Below, one piece after another: positions 7,864 to 16,098 of a DNA stretch of 64,000 nt. Below the pieces are notes generated by a model. That model had not been told where the DNA came from, did not search any database, and was given only the letters and a program-made list of their open reading frames with translations. Position 1 is the stretch's first letter; each line of letters opens with the position of its first letter. The stretch comes from Sphingomonas sp. DG1-23. GTDB taxonomy: Bacteria > Pseudomonadota > Alphaproteobacteria > Sphingomonadales > Sphingomonadaceae. The stretch covers positions 62,001 through 126,000 of the forward strand of contig NZ_JAVAMA010000007.1 in NCBI RefSeq assembly GCF_030730875.1, read 5' to 3'. The translations under genes and the position numbers were made by a program.

Positions 7864-8862
7864 ATGCGCGACGGGTGTGTGCTGGTGACGGGCGGCGCGG
7901 GCTATATCGGCAGCCATGCGGTGCTGGCATTGCTCGACGCGGGCTGGAAGGTCGTGGTGGTCGACAACCTCGTCACCGGGTTCGACTGGGCAGTCGACAA
8001 GCGCGCGAAACTGGTCGTCGCCAATATCGACGACGAGGAGATCGTCCGTCGGACGATGCGCGACGAAGGCGTGATCGCGGTGATGCACTTCGCCGGATCG
8101 GTGGTGGTGCCGGAGTCGGTGTCCGACCCGCTCAAATATTATCGCAACAACACCGTCGCGAGCCGTTCGCTGCTCGAGAGCGCGGTCGTCTCCGGCGTGA
8201 AGCACTTCATCTTCTCGTCGACCGCGGCGACCTACGGCATTCCCGAGCAGGTGCCGGTCTCCGAAGACAGCCCCAAGGCGCCGATCAATCCTTATGGCAT
8301 GTCCAAATTGATGACCGAGTTCATGCTCCGCGACGTCGCGGCGGCGCATCCGATCAATTATTGCGCATTGCGTTACTTCAACGTCGCCGGCGCCGACCCG
8401 CAGGGCCGCAGCGGGCAATCGACCGCCGGCGCGACGCATCTGATCAAGATCGCCGCCGAGGCCGCGACCGGCAAGCGCGACGCGGTCTCGGTGTTCGGCA
8501 CCGATTTCGCCACCGAGGACGGCACCGGCGTGCGCGACTATATCCATGTCACCGATCTCGCCGCGGCGCATGTCGACGCGCTCGATCTGCTGATCGCGCG
8601 CCCCGGGGATAGCCACACGATGAACGCCGGCTATGGCCGCGGCTTCTCGGTGCTGCAGGTGCTCGATGCGGTCGACCGGGTGACCAACCGGAGGATCGAG
8701 CGCAAGCTGGAAGGGCGCCGCGCGGGCGACCCGGATGCGTTGGTCGCCGACAACAGCAAGATCCTCGGCACCTTGCCGTGGCGGCCGAAGCACGACGATC
8801 TCGAGGGGATCGTCAAGGACGCGCTGGCTTGGGAACGCAAGCTCGCCGAGCGCGAGGGCTGA
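7864..8862 (+). CDS. galE: UDP-glucose 4-epimerase
   Basis: A 332-residue extended short-chain dehydrogenase that interconverts UDP-glucose and UDP-galactose using tightly bound NAD. The Rossmann motif TGGAGYIG is at residues 9-16, SSTAATYG holds the catalytic Ser/Thr, and the YxxxK pair is Tyr144-Lys148 (YGMSK). RDYIHVTDLAAAH and the late segment RRAGDPD are typical of GalE. The ribosome site AAGGGAGA at 7851-7858 fixes ATG 7864 as start, though GTG 7861 is adjacent. It may serve exopolysaccharide or galactose metabolism. It is not in an operon with other sugar genes here. Confidence 0.95.
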   Translation: MRDGCVLVTGGAGYIGSHAVLALLDAGWKVVVVDNLVTGFDWAVDKRAKLVVANIDDEEIVRRTMRDEGVIAVMHFAGSVVVPESVSDPLKYYRNNTVASRSLLESAVVSGVKHFIFSSTAATYGIPEQVPVSEDSPKAPINPYGMSKLMTEFMLRDVAAAHPINYCALRYFNVAGADPQGRSGQSTAGATHLIKIAAEAATGKRDAVSVFGTDFATEDGTGVRDYIHVTDLAAAHVDALDLLIARPGDSHTMNAGYGRGFSVLQVLDAVDRVTNRRIERKLEGRRAGDPDALVADNSKILGTLPWRPKHDDLEGIVKDALAWERKLAEREG

Positions 8863-8873
8863 CGGAGCGGTTC

Positions 8874-8980
8874 GTCACCCCGGCCTTGTGCCGGGGTCTA
8901 CTGTGCCTCAACGGAGAAACTAGAGGCTTCTTGATCTTCCCGCATCCTTCCGGTGGACCCCGGCACAAGGCCGGGGTGAC
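8874..8980. repeat. Intergenic inverted repeat (REP-like), copy 3
   Basis: Arms 8874-8901 (GTCACCCCGGCC...) and 8953-8980 (GTGGACCCCGG...CCGGGGTGAC) match copies 1 and 2. It lies between convergent galE and the PAP2 gene and takes up nearly the whole gap. Confidence 0.85.
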
Positions 8981-8990
8981 GGGTGCGTAG

Positions 8991-9701
8991 CTAGCGCGTC
9001 CGAAACAGCTTCAGCTCCACGCCCCACCACAAAAGCGCCCAGCAGCTGCCAAAGGCCCAGCCGGCGAGGACGTCGCTGGGCCAGTGGACGCCAAGATAGA
9101 TGCGGCTCGCCCCGATCGCGCCGACCAGCAGCATCGCCACCGCCAGCACGAAGCCGCGCATCCGCCAGCCGCGGACCAGAGGAAAGAGCAAGGTCGCGAG
9201 GGTGAGATAGACGATCGCGCTGTTGGCGGCATGGCCGCTCGGGAAGCTGTGCGAGGCTTCCTCCATCAGCCGCCCGACCAGATCGGGGCGCGACCGCGCG
9301 ACCAGCGCCTTGACCAGCGTCACGGCAAGCGAGCCCAGGATCGTCGCGGCGAGCACGAGCACGGTCGAACGCCAGCGCCGCTGGAGCGCGAGAAAGCAGG
9401 CAGTGATCGCGACGACCATGGTCAACACCGTGGTGCTGCCGAGCGCAGTCACGTCGCGCACTGCCGCGGGCAGCCAATGCGGGCCGAGCGGCTGTTCGGG
9501 ACGCCCGGGCACGCGCATCGCCAGCATGATCGCGCGGTCGATCTCGGCGGTATCGCCGTCCAGCACCTCGTGGCCGAACCAGACGAGGCCGAGAAGCAAC
9601 ACCGCCACCGCAGCGAGCGCGACGATCGGCCAGGGGATGCGACGCGAGACCGCGGCCTCGGGTTTCAGCGCGACGACGGGATCGGGGGGCGGAGTCTCCA
9701 T
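8991..9701 (-). CDS. PAP2-family membrane phosphatase
   Basis: A 236-residue membrane protein with about six hydrophobic segments. The three parts of the PAP2 phosphatase signature are present in order: KALVARSRPD, SFPSGHAANS, and SRIYLGVHWPSDVLAGW, supplying the Lys/Arg phosphate ligands and the two catalytic histidines. Such enzymes dephosphorylate lipid phosphates, for example undecaprenyl pyrophosphate or phosphatidic acid, at the outer face of the inner membrane. The exact lipid substrate cannot be read from sequence. The start is ATG 9701. It follows the receptor gene on the same strand with a gap of 24 bases and may be cotranscribed with it. Confidence 0.92.
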   Translation of the reverse strand: METPPPDPVVALKPEAAVSRRIPWPIVALAAVAVLLLGLVWFGHEVLDGDTAEIDRAIMLAMRVPGRPEQPLGPHWLPAAVRDVTALGSTTVLTMVVAITACFLALQRRWRSTVLVLAATILGSLAVTLVKALVARSRPDLVGRLMEEASHSFPSGHAANSAIVYLTLATLLFPLVRGWRMRGFVLAVAMLLVGAIGASRIYLGVHWPSDVLAGWAFGSCWALLWWGVELKLFRTR

Positions 9702-9725
9702 CCGCCCCCTAATGCCGCATCGCGC

Positions 9726-11861
9726 CTAGAGTTGCACCCTGAGCGTCGCGCGGAGATCGCGCCCGGCGAGCGGGGCGTAATCCTTGAGCACGCTGGTGTG
9801 GCGCCGCGCCTCGACGTCGAAGATATTGTTCGCGGACAGCATCAGGCTGGTGTTCGAGCCCGCGCCGAACGGCTTCCACGCGATCGAGGCATTGACGAGG
9901 GTGAAGCCGCTGGTCGGCGTCTCGAAATCGGTGACGCGATCCTGTTCGAAGCTGTGCTCGACTTCGACCCGGCCGGTCAGCGCATCCGACTGCGCCTCGA
10001 GCCCGCCCATCACGCGCAGCGGCGGAATCCGCGGGACCGGGCCCTGATCGACCAGTTCGGCATGGACATAATCGGCGAGCGCATCGGCATTGACCGCGAA
10101 GCCGCCGAGCCGGGCGAGCCGCGCCGAGCCCTGGACCTCGAAGCCGTAATAGCGCGCATCGGCCTGGTTGTACTGGAACACCGGCAGATCGTCCTCGATC
10201 GCGCCGGTGGGGGAGTCGTAGATATAGTCGGTGAACCAGTTGTAATAGGCAGCCGCCGACAGGCTCCAGCCGTCGCCGCTGCCCTTGAGCGTGCCTTCGA
10301 GCCCCCACGCCTTTTCGGTGGTGAAATCGGGATTGCCGATCTCGAAGGCCTGGGTGCCGGCGTGCGGGCCGTTGGCGAACAATTCCTCCTGCGTCGGCGC
10401 GCGCTCGCTGCGCGAGGCGTTGACGCCGAGGCGGAGATGGTCGGCGAGCGCGTAGCTGGCGCCGAGCGAGGCCGAGACGCTGTCGAAGCCACGGTCGAGG
10501 CGCGGATTGCCGATGTCTTCGTCGGCCTGCGCGCGCAGGCTGTTATGTTCGTAGCGCAACGCCGCTTCGGCCTTGAGCTTGCCGAAATCGAGCGATTGCA
10601 GCGTGAACAGGCCGTATTGGTTGCTCTCGGTGCGCGGCAGGAACTTCTCCTCGCCGACGATGCGGGTGTTGCGAGTCGAGAATTGGCCGCCGGTCACGCC
10701 TTCCCATTCGCCATGCGTTTCCTGGACCAGTTCGACCCGGCCTTCGAAGCCCTGGCTGTAGAAGGTCGTGCCGATCTCGCCGGTATCCTCGATCTCGTCG
10801 TGCCGATAGTCGGCGGCGGCGAGGCGCATGCGGATCTGGTGGATACCCGCGGTCTCGGTGAGCACGTCGCCGCGCACGTCGAAGCGAGTCTGTTTGGCGT
10901 GGAGCCGGACACCCTCGGCATGGCCGTGATCATGCTCCTCCTCGTCGCCATGATCATGGTCGTGCTCTTCGACCGCATAGCGGATCGGCACGCCATAAAG
11001 GCTGTCGTAGCGCGCCACCGAGAAGCCGAGGCTGCCGCGCTCGTCGACGATGGCCGCGCCGCCCGCAATGTCCCAGGTGCGCGCAGCGGTGTTGGGGATC
11101 TTGCCCTTGAGGCCGGCGAGTTCCTGGATCTCGGCTTCGTCGCTCGCCGCGGCCTGCGCACGCAAGGCCGGAGTCAGCACATAGCCGCCGCTGCGCAGGT
11201 CGCCGGTTTTCGACCAGCTGCCATCGGCATGAACGACGAGCTTGCCCGCTACCGGCACGTCGACTGCGCCAGAGACCGAACGTTCGTCCGACGCGCTGCC
11301 ATAAGTGGCGATGCCGTCGGCGTGGAGCGGGCTCTCGGGCAGGCGGCGCGGGATGCGGCTGTCGATGACGTTGACCACGCCGCCGATCGACGAGGGGCTG
11401 AACAGCAGGGCCGAAGGGCCGCGCAGCACTTCGATGCGGTCGGCGGTGAGCGGGTTGATGATCGCCGCATGATCGGCCGAGGTGTTCGACACGTCGATGC
11501 TGCCGATCCCGTCGATCAGCAGCCGCGCGCGATCTCCGGTGAAGCCGCGTAGCACCGGGCGCGAGGCATTGGGGCCGAACGACGTCGCCGAGACGCCGGG
11601 CTGCGAGGCGAGCGTCTCGCCGATCGTCGGGCGCATCTCGCGGGTCAGCTCCTCGGCGGCGAGCACCGCAGTGCCGCCGAGCACATCCGCGGTGGCGCGG
11701 GCGCGGGTGCCGGTGACGACGATTTCCTGATTGGGCTGGTCGTGCTCCTGCGGGTCGGCGGCGGGCGCATCGGGGCCGGAAAGGTCGGGCGACGCTCTCT
11801 CTTCGGCGTGCGCCGGCAGGGCGGTCAGCGAGACGGTGGCAAGCAACAGGGTACGCAGCAT
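9726..11861 (-). CDS. TonB-dependent receptor, ZnuD-like (probable zinc/metal uptake)
   Basis: A 711-residue outer-membrane receptor with a signal peptide (cut near AHA), a TonB-box region (QEIVVTGTRA), a plug domain and a C-terminal barrel ending in ATLRVQL with hydrophobic last residue. A loop near residues 298-317 is packed with His, Asp and Glu (HDHDHGDEEEHDHGH). Such His-rich loops mark ZnuD-type receptors that capture zinc under Zur control. The plug runs IEVLRGPSALLFSPSSIGGVVNVID, as in the smaller cobalamin/siderophore/metal class, not the large carbohydrate class seen further right. Zinc is the likeliest ligand; nickel or copper are possible. I see no convincing Zur palindrome upstream. 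Confidence 0.88.
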   Translation of the reverse strand: MLRTLLLATVSLTALPAHAEERASPDLSGPDAPAADPQEHDQPNQEIVVTGTRARATADVLGGTAVLAAEELTREMRPTIGETLASQPGVSATSFGPNASRPVLRGFTGDRARLLIDGIGSIDVSNTSADHAAIINPLTADRIEVLRGPSALLFSPSSIGGVVNVIDSRIPRRLPESPLHADGIATYGSASDERSVSGAVDVPVAGKLVVHADGSWSKTGDLRSGGYVLTPALRAQAAASDEAEIQELAGLKGKIPNTAARTWDIAGGAAIVDERGSLGFSVARYDSLYGVPIRYAVEEHDHDHGDEEEHDHGHAEGVRLHAKQTRFDVRGDVLTETAGIHQIRMRLAAADYRHDEIEDTGEIGTTFYSQGFEGRVELVQETHGEWEGVTGGQFSTRNTRIVGEEKFLPRTESNQYGLFTLQSLDFGKLKAEAALRYEHNSLRAQADEDIGNPRLDRGFDSVSASLGASYALADHLRLGVNASRSERAPTQEELFANGPHAGTQAFEIGNPDFTTEKAWGLEGTLKGSGDGWSLSAAAYYNWFTDYIYDSPTGAIEDDLPVFQYNQADARYYGFEVQGSARLARLGGFAVNADALADYVHAELVDQGPVPRIPPLRVMGGLEAQSDALTGRVEVEHSFEQDRVTDFETPTSGFTLVNASIAWKPFGAGSNTSLMLSANNIFDVEARRHTSVLKDYAPLAGRDLRATLRVQL

Positions 11862-11963
11862 GAAAGAATCCCGAAACTATAGGACGTGCTGCGCTGCGGT
11901 AGCGGCGATGATATAAGGTATCAAGACTCTTTGGCGCGCGATACGGCCGGACGTTCGCGTTCC

Positions 11964-11993
11964 GATCCTCCCCCACTGCAGCGGGGGAGGATC
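11964..11993. terminator. Hairpin after the alginate-export-type gene
   Basis: GATCCTCCCCC (11964-11974) and GGGGGAGGATC (11983-11993) form an 11-bp stem with an 8-base loop. It starts 6 bases past the stop of the minus-strand porin gene and so fits a terminator for that gene, although there is no clear U-tract. The stem resembles the arms of the 7085-7222 repeat. Confidence 0.55.
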
Positions 11994-11999
11994 GTTCGG

Positions 12000-13601
12000 T
12001 CAGAAGCGGAAGGTGGCCCAGCTGCCGAGATAGTGCGAATCGGCAAAACCGAGCTGGTCGAGGACGGCGCCGCCGTCGAAATATTCATAGCGCGCGATCA
12101 GCGAGAGCCGCGGGGTGATCTTCCAGCTCGCCTGGAGGTGGATCGTGTCGCCGACATGGCTGCCGGCGAGCAGCTGGCTGCCGGCATAGGCGGTGCCGCT
12201 GCCGCGATAGATCGCGTCGGTTTCGGTGGCGCGCCAGCTGCGCTGATATTCGGCGGTGAGGTCGAGCGTCTTGGCCGGCGAGATGGTGAGGTTCGGCGAC
12301 ACCTGGAACAGGTTGGTGGCGCCGAGCGCGCCCTGATAGCTATAGGCGGTCGTGCCCGCGGTGACGGTCTTGCTGGCATGCAGCGCGCCGGTGCCATAGG
12401 AACCGCCGCCGCTGCCATAATCGAAATGCACGCCGATCTTGGGTGCCAGGCCCTTGGCGCCGAGCTGCCAGGTCTGCGCGGCGAAGACGTTCCACGCGCT
12501 GATGTCGCGGCCGTTGAAGTCGCCGCCCTGATGCGCGATCGTCCAGTCGATCGTCAGATCGTCATAGCTGCCCCACAGGCGCGCGCCGTAATAGCGGCGG
12601 ACCTCGCGGGCGGTGACGCTGCCCCAGCGCTGCCGCGCGTTGCGCTCGCGCCAGACGAACGGGTCGAGGAAGAGCTTGCGCGTCTTGCTGTTGGCCAGCA
12701 CCACGCCGGCGGTCACGCCCGAAAAGCGGGTATCGTGATCGGTGACGTCGTCGCCCAGACCTTCCATGCCCAGTTTGACCTGCTCGAAATCGAACAGATC
12801 GACGCGCATGTTGCTGATCTGGCCCCAGGCCCGCAAACCGTCGAGCGGCGTGCGGATGGTATTGTTGTCCTTCTGCGAAACCAGCCCCGAGGGACCATCG
12901 GTGAATTCCTGACGGCCATAGCGCGCGCCGAGCGTCACCTCGCCGATCGTGCCGCCGATCTCGCCGAAGAATTGCTGGGCGAACAATGCATCGCGGAACT
13001 TGGGCGTCGGCGCGCCGTAATTATGACCCGAAAGCCCGCCATGCGCGAGCTCGCCATAGAAGCGCACCGGCCCGATATGGAGATCGGCGCCGCCGACGAG
13101 GCGAAGCTTGTCCTCGCGGCGATATTCGCCCTGGGCAAGGCCGGGATGCGAGTAATAATCGGCGCGCACGCGCACTTCGCCCGAAAGCGTGAGGTAGATG
13201 TCGCCCTCGTCGTCGATCGGGATGTACTTGAGCCGGTCGAGCGGATCGTTGCGCTTCTTCGGGTCGCGCATCAGCCGCCAGTCCTCGGCCCAGCGCGACA
13301 GATTATAGCCGCCGAGCTTGACGGCATGGCCGTCGGCCTGACGCGGATAGGCGCGGGTCGCGGGGTTGGCGGGCGCGCGCTCGGCAGTCGCCTCGCTCGG
13401 CGGAGTCGAGGGCTGGGCAGGCGGCACGTCCTGCTTCTTCGCGAGATCCGACGGGCCGTTATAGGCGGCGACGACGAGAAGCTCGTCGTTGCGCGCCGTT
13501 AGATCGGTCGAGATCGGCGTCAGGACCTGGGCGGCGGCGGGGGCGGCGGCAAGCGCCAGCAGCGAGGTGCCGAAAGCAAGGCGAGTGAGGGGACGGAGCA
13601 T
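12000..13601 (-). CDS. Alginate export family outer-membrane protein (AlgE-like porin)
   Basis: A 533-residue protein with a clear signal peptide (MLRPLTRLAFGTSLLALAAAPAAAQ) and a beta-barrel C-terminus ending in SWATFRF. The body has alternating aromatic strands, and motifs such as RWAEDWRLMRDP and LTLSGEVRVRADYY are typical of the alginate_exp domain that covers AlgE and many sphingomonad porins. In Pseudomonas AlgE exports alginate; in sphingomonads family members occur widely without alginate genes and may be general anion or glycan porins. No alginate synthesis genes lie nearby, so the substrate is open. I chose ATG 13601 because the signal peptide begins there; the seven upstream codons add nothing. 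Confidence 0.88.
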   Translation of the reverse strand: MLRPLTRLAFGTSLLALAAAPAAAQVLTPISTDLTARNDELLVVAAYNGPSDLAKKQDVPPAQPSTPPSEATAERAPANPATRAYPRQADGHAVKLGGYNLSRWAEDWRLMRDPKKRNDPLDRLKYIPIDDEGDIYLTLSGEVRVRADYYSHPGLAQGEYRREDKLRLVGGADLHIGPVRFYGELAHGGLSGHNYGAPTPKFRDALFAQQFFGEIGGTIGEVTLGARYGRQEFTDGPSGLVSQKDNNTIRTPLDGLRAWGQISNMRVDLFDFEQVKLGMEGLGDDVTDHDTRFSGVTAGVVLANSKTRKLFLDPFVWRERNARQRWGSVTAREVRRYYGARLWGSYDDLTIDWTIAHQGGDFNGRDISAWNVFAAQTWQLGAKGLAPKIGVHFDYGSGGGSYGTGALHASKTVTAGTTAYSYQGALGATNLFQVSPNLTISPAKTLDLTAEYQRSWRATETDAIYRGSGTAYAGSQLLAGSHVGDTIHLQASWKITPRLSLIARYEYFDGGAVLDQLGFADSHYLGSWATFRF

Positions 13602-13718
13602 CGATATTTCCAGCTGTGACAAAGGGAGCCGTGCACGCCGCGTGCGGCGTATCCGGGCTTTCGCGTGAGATGAGAGCGCTCCGTCCCTGGCGGCGCGCGG
13701 CGGAAAGAGCCGGGCCGG

Positions 13719-15566
13719 CTAGAAGCTGGCCCATTCGGGTTCGACGCGGTTGCTCGCTGCGAAACCCGGGGTTGCCCGTTGCACCGGCGGATTCGCCTTC
13801 GCGGCGGCGGGGCGTTTGACGGCGGTGGTTCCAACGTTGAAGCGCGCCGACTGGCGGGTGAGCGCAGTGACTTCGCCGGCGAGATTGCGCGCCGCCGCGG
13901 AGGTCTGCTCGACCATCGCCGCATTCTGCTGGGTCGACTGGTCCATGACGTTTACCGCGGTGGCGATCTCGCCGATCGTCTGGGACTGGGCACGATTGTC
14001 GTTGGCCATGGTCTCGACGAACTCGTGGACCTGCTCGACGCTGCCGGTGATCTCGGCGAGCGCGGCATCGACCTTGAGCACGGCATCGACCGCCGAACGG
14101 ATCTCGCTCTGGGTGGTCGAGAGCTGCTCGCGGGCGCGCTTGGCCTCTTCCTCGGCGCGCATCGCCAGCGCCGAGACGAGATCGGCGACGACCGCGAAGC
14201 CGCGACCCGCCTCGCCGGCGCGACCGGCTTCGACCGCGGCGTTCATCGCAAGGACGCGGGTCTGGAAAGCGATCTTGTCGAGACCCTCGATGACGTCGTC
14301 GATGCCCTGGGCGCTGCCCGAGACGCGATCCATCGCCGAAGTGGCTTCCTCGGCAGTGGCGCGGCCCGAGCCGACGATCCCGATCGCCTGCTGCGCGCGA
14401 TCGACGGTGCGATCGGCGACTTCGGCGCTCGACTTCAGCCGGGCGTTCATCTGCGACAGCGCAGCCGAGGTCTGCTCGAGGCTGGCGGCATTGCTCTCGG
14501 TGCGGCGCGCGAGGTCATCGGACGCGGCGGCGATCTCGCTCGATCCGCTTTCGATGCTGTGCGACGCGTCGGCGAGCGCCGCGATCAGGTCGCGCAGATT
14601 GCTCAGCGCGGTGTTGAAATTGCCGCTCAGCGCCTGGTAGGTGGCGGGGACGTTGCCCGAGATGGTGCCGGTCAGATCGCCTTCCGAAAGCGCTTCGAGC
14701 TTCTCGGACAGCAGCGAAACGATCGCATGCTGATCGGCGTCGGCCTGTGCCTTGGCGGCTTCGGCCGCGGCCTTGGCGAGCGCGTTGTCGCGGAAGATCT
14801 GGAGCGCGCCGGCCATGTTGCCGATCTCGTCGCGGCGCGCGGCGCCGGGGATTTCGGCGTTGGTATCGCCGTCGGCGAGGCTGCGCATCCGTACGGTGAT
14901 CTGGCCGAGCGGCACGGTGATCGAGCGGCTGATCACGAGGATCAGGGCGGCGAGGCCGAGCAGGACGAACACCACGACCACGCCGAGCCGCAGCGTCGCT
15001 TCGTTGACCGCGGCGCGGATCTCCGAATTGAACACGCCGGTCGCGACGACCCAGCCCCATGGCTTGAAGCCGTGGACATAGGAGATCTTGGGCTTCGAGC
15101 CGTTGCCGTCGGGCATCTTGTAATTGTACGCGACGAAGCCCTCGCCCTCGGCGTTCACCCGGGCGATCATCTCGCGATAATGCTGCTTGCCGTCGGCGTC
15201 GGTGTCGTTGGCGACGTTCTTGCCTTCCTTCTCCGGCTTGACCGGATGGAGGATCATGTTGTGATCGGTATCGAGGACGAAGAAATAGTCGTCCTTGCCG
15301 AAGCGCATCGAACGGATCGCGTCCTTGGCGGCGGTCTGGGCCTGCTCGCGGGTCATCCGGCCCGCCTGCTCCTCGGCCTGGAAGCGCACGAGCTGGCTAT
15401 AGGCGACGTCGAGGGTCTGCCTGGTGCGATCGTTGAAGCTCTGGGTGAGCGCCGCGTCGAGGCGGCCGACCGACAAGGCCAGAACGAGCAACAGCCCCAG
15501 AAGCGAGGCGGCACCGATCGTCAAAATGCGCTTGCCGATATTCATGCGCGCAAGGAACGCCATCAC
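13719..15566 (-). CDS. Methyl-accepting chemotaxis protein with Cache sensor
   Basis: A 615-residue chemoreceptor. TM1 is near residues 12-32, followed by a periplasmic single-Cache (sCache_2-like) domain with DDYFFVLDTDHNMILHP near residue 95 and a WGWVVATGVF segment, then TM2 near 192-212, HAMP, and a coiled-coil signalling domain. The hairpin tip is recognisable but somewhat divergent (IAFQTRVLAMNAAVEAGRAG, then ALAMRAEEEAKR where most receptors have ALAQRSAEAAKEI). The C-terminus ends in EWASF, matching the xWxxF pattern of CheR/CheB tethering peptides. The ligand is unknown; Cache domains of this type often bind small organic acids. No other chemotaxis genes are in the window. Confidence 0.93.
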   Translation of the reverse strand: MMAFLARMNIGKRILTIGAASLLGLLLVLALSVGRLDAALTQSFNDRTRQTLDVAYSQLVRFQAEEQAGRMTREQAQTAAKDAIRSMRFGKDDYFFVLDTDHNMILHPVKPEKEGKNVANDTDADGKQHYREMIARVNAEGEGFVAYNYKMPDGNGSKPKISYVHGFKPWGWVVATGVFNSEIRAAVNEATLRLGVVVVFVLLGLAALILVISRSITVPLGQITVRMRSLADGDTNAEIPGAARRDEIGNMAGALQIFRDNALAKAAAEAAKAQADADQHAIVSLLSEKLEALSEGDLTGTISGNVPATYQALSGNFNTALSNLRDLIAALADASHSIESGSSEIAAASDDLARRTESNAASLEQTSAALSQMNARLKSSAEVADRTVDRAQQAIGIVGSGRATAEEATSAMDRVSGSAQGIDDVIEGLDKIAFQTRVLAMNAAVEAGRAGEAGRGFAVVADLVSALAMRAEEEAKRAREQLSTTQSEIRSAVDAVLKVDAALAEITGSVEQVHEFVETMANDNRAQSQTIGEIATAVNVMDQSTQQNAAMVEQTSAAARNLAGEVTALTRQSARFNVGTTAVKRPAAAKANPPVQRATPGFAASNRVEPEWASF

Positions 15567-15638
15567 TCTATCTCCAGACCTTCATCCAGAGATTATAGAG
15601 GGTTCCGCGGTGCGGCCCCGGCGCTTAGGGGATTTCCC

Positions 15639-16003
15639 TTACGGAGAGATGGCGATGCCGCGCGCGCCGCGCCGGGCAGGCTGACATTGACCGTCGCCGG
15701 CTTGCCGCCGGTGCGCGCGGGGCGCGGTATCGCTCTCGGGCAGCGAGCTCGAGACGATCGTGCCCCGGCGCCCGAGCGATTGCAGCCGGCCCTGCGCGAC
15801 CAGTTCCTCATAGGCGGTGACGATGGTCTTGCGGTTGACTGCGAGCGCCTCGGCGAGATCGCGCGTTCCTGGCGGTAAGGTGCCGGGCGGTAGCCGTCCG
15901 CGCTGGATCTCGTGGATCATCGCATGGACGATCTGATGTAGAGCGGCGTATCGCTCTCCGGCTCGAGCCGCTGCGCCAGCACCACTTTCCACGGCCCCAG
16001 CAT
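15639..16003 (-). pseudogene. Remnant of a MocR/GntR-type regulator (frameshifted and truncated)
   Basis: From ATG 16003 the frame reads a typical MocR N-terminus (WKVVLAQRLEPESDTPLY) and then breaks near 15930. A one-base shift continues it as QIVHAMIHEIQRGRLPPG, TRDLAEALAVNRKTIVTAYE and ELVAQGRLQSLGRRGTIVSS, a complete winged-helix DNA-binding domain. Downstream the frame degenerates and stops at 15639. The aminotransferase-like domain of about 350 residues that follows in MocR proteins is absent, because the chemoreceptor gene begins at 15566. The frameshift plus the missing domain point to decay after a deletion. A short DNA-binding peptide from an internal start is conceivable but unlikely. 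Confidence 0.75.
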
Positions 16004-16098
16004 TGGCCCTTCCAATGACCTCTCCGGCGCCCGCCGACGGAGCCAGCGTGCACGTGGAGGGGTCGCGGCGCCAACCCACGCCGAACCCGACCTCAGCG

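Noticed and set aside
828..8980. Repeats as a CRISPR array or insertion sequence ends
   Set aside because: Copies are kilobases apart, arranged as inverted pairs with short unrelated spacers, with no cas or transposase gene.
11907..11922. GATGATATAAGGTATC upstream of the ZnuD-like receptor as a Zur box
   Set aside because: Only the outer GAT/ATC and the two central bases are symmetric; too weak to call a Zur palindrome.
13779..15878. 699-codon plus-strand frame opposite the chemoreceptor
   Set aside because: Composition is low-complexity Gly/Arg/Asp and it mirrors codon positions of the real gene; no domain seen.
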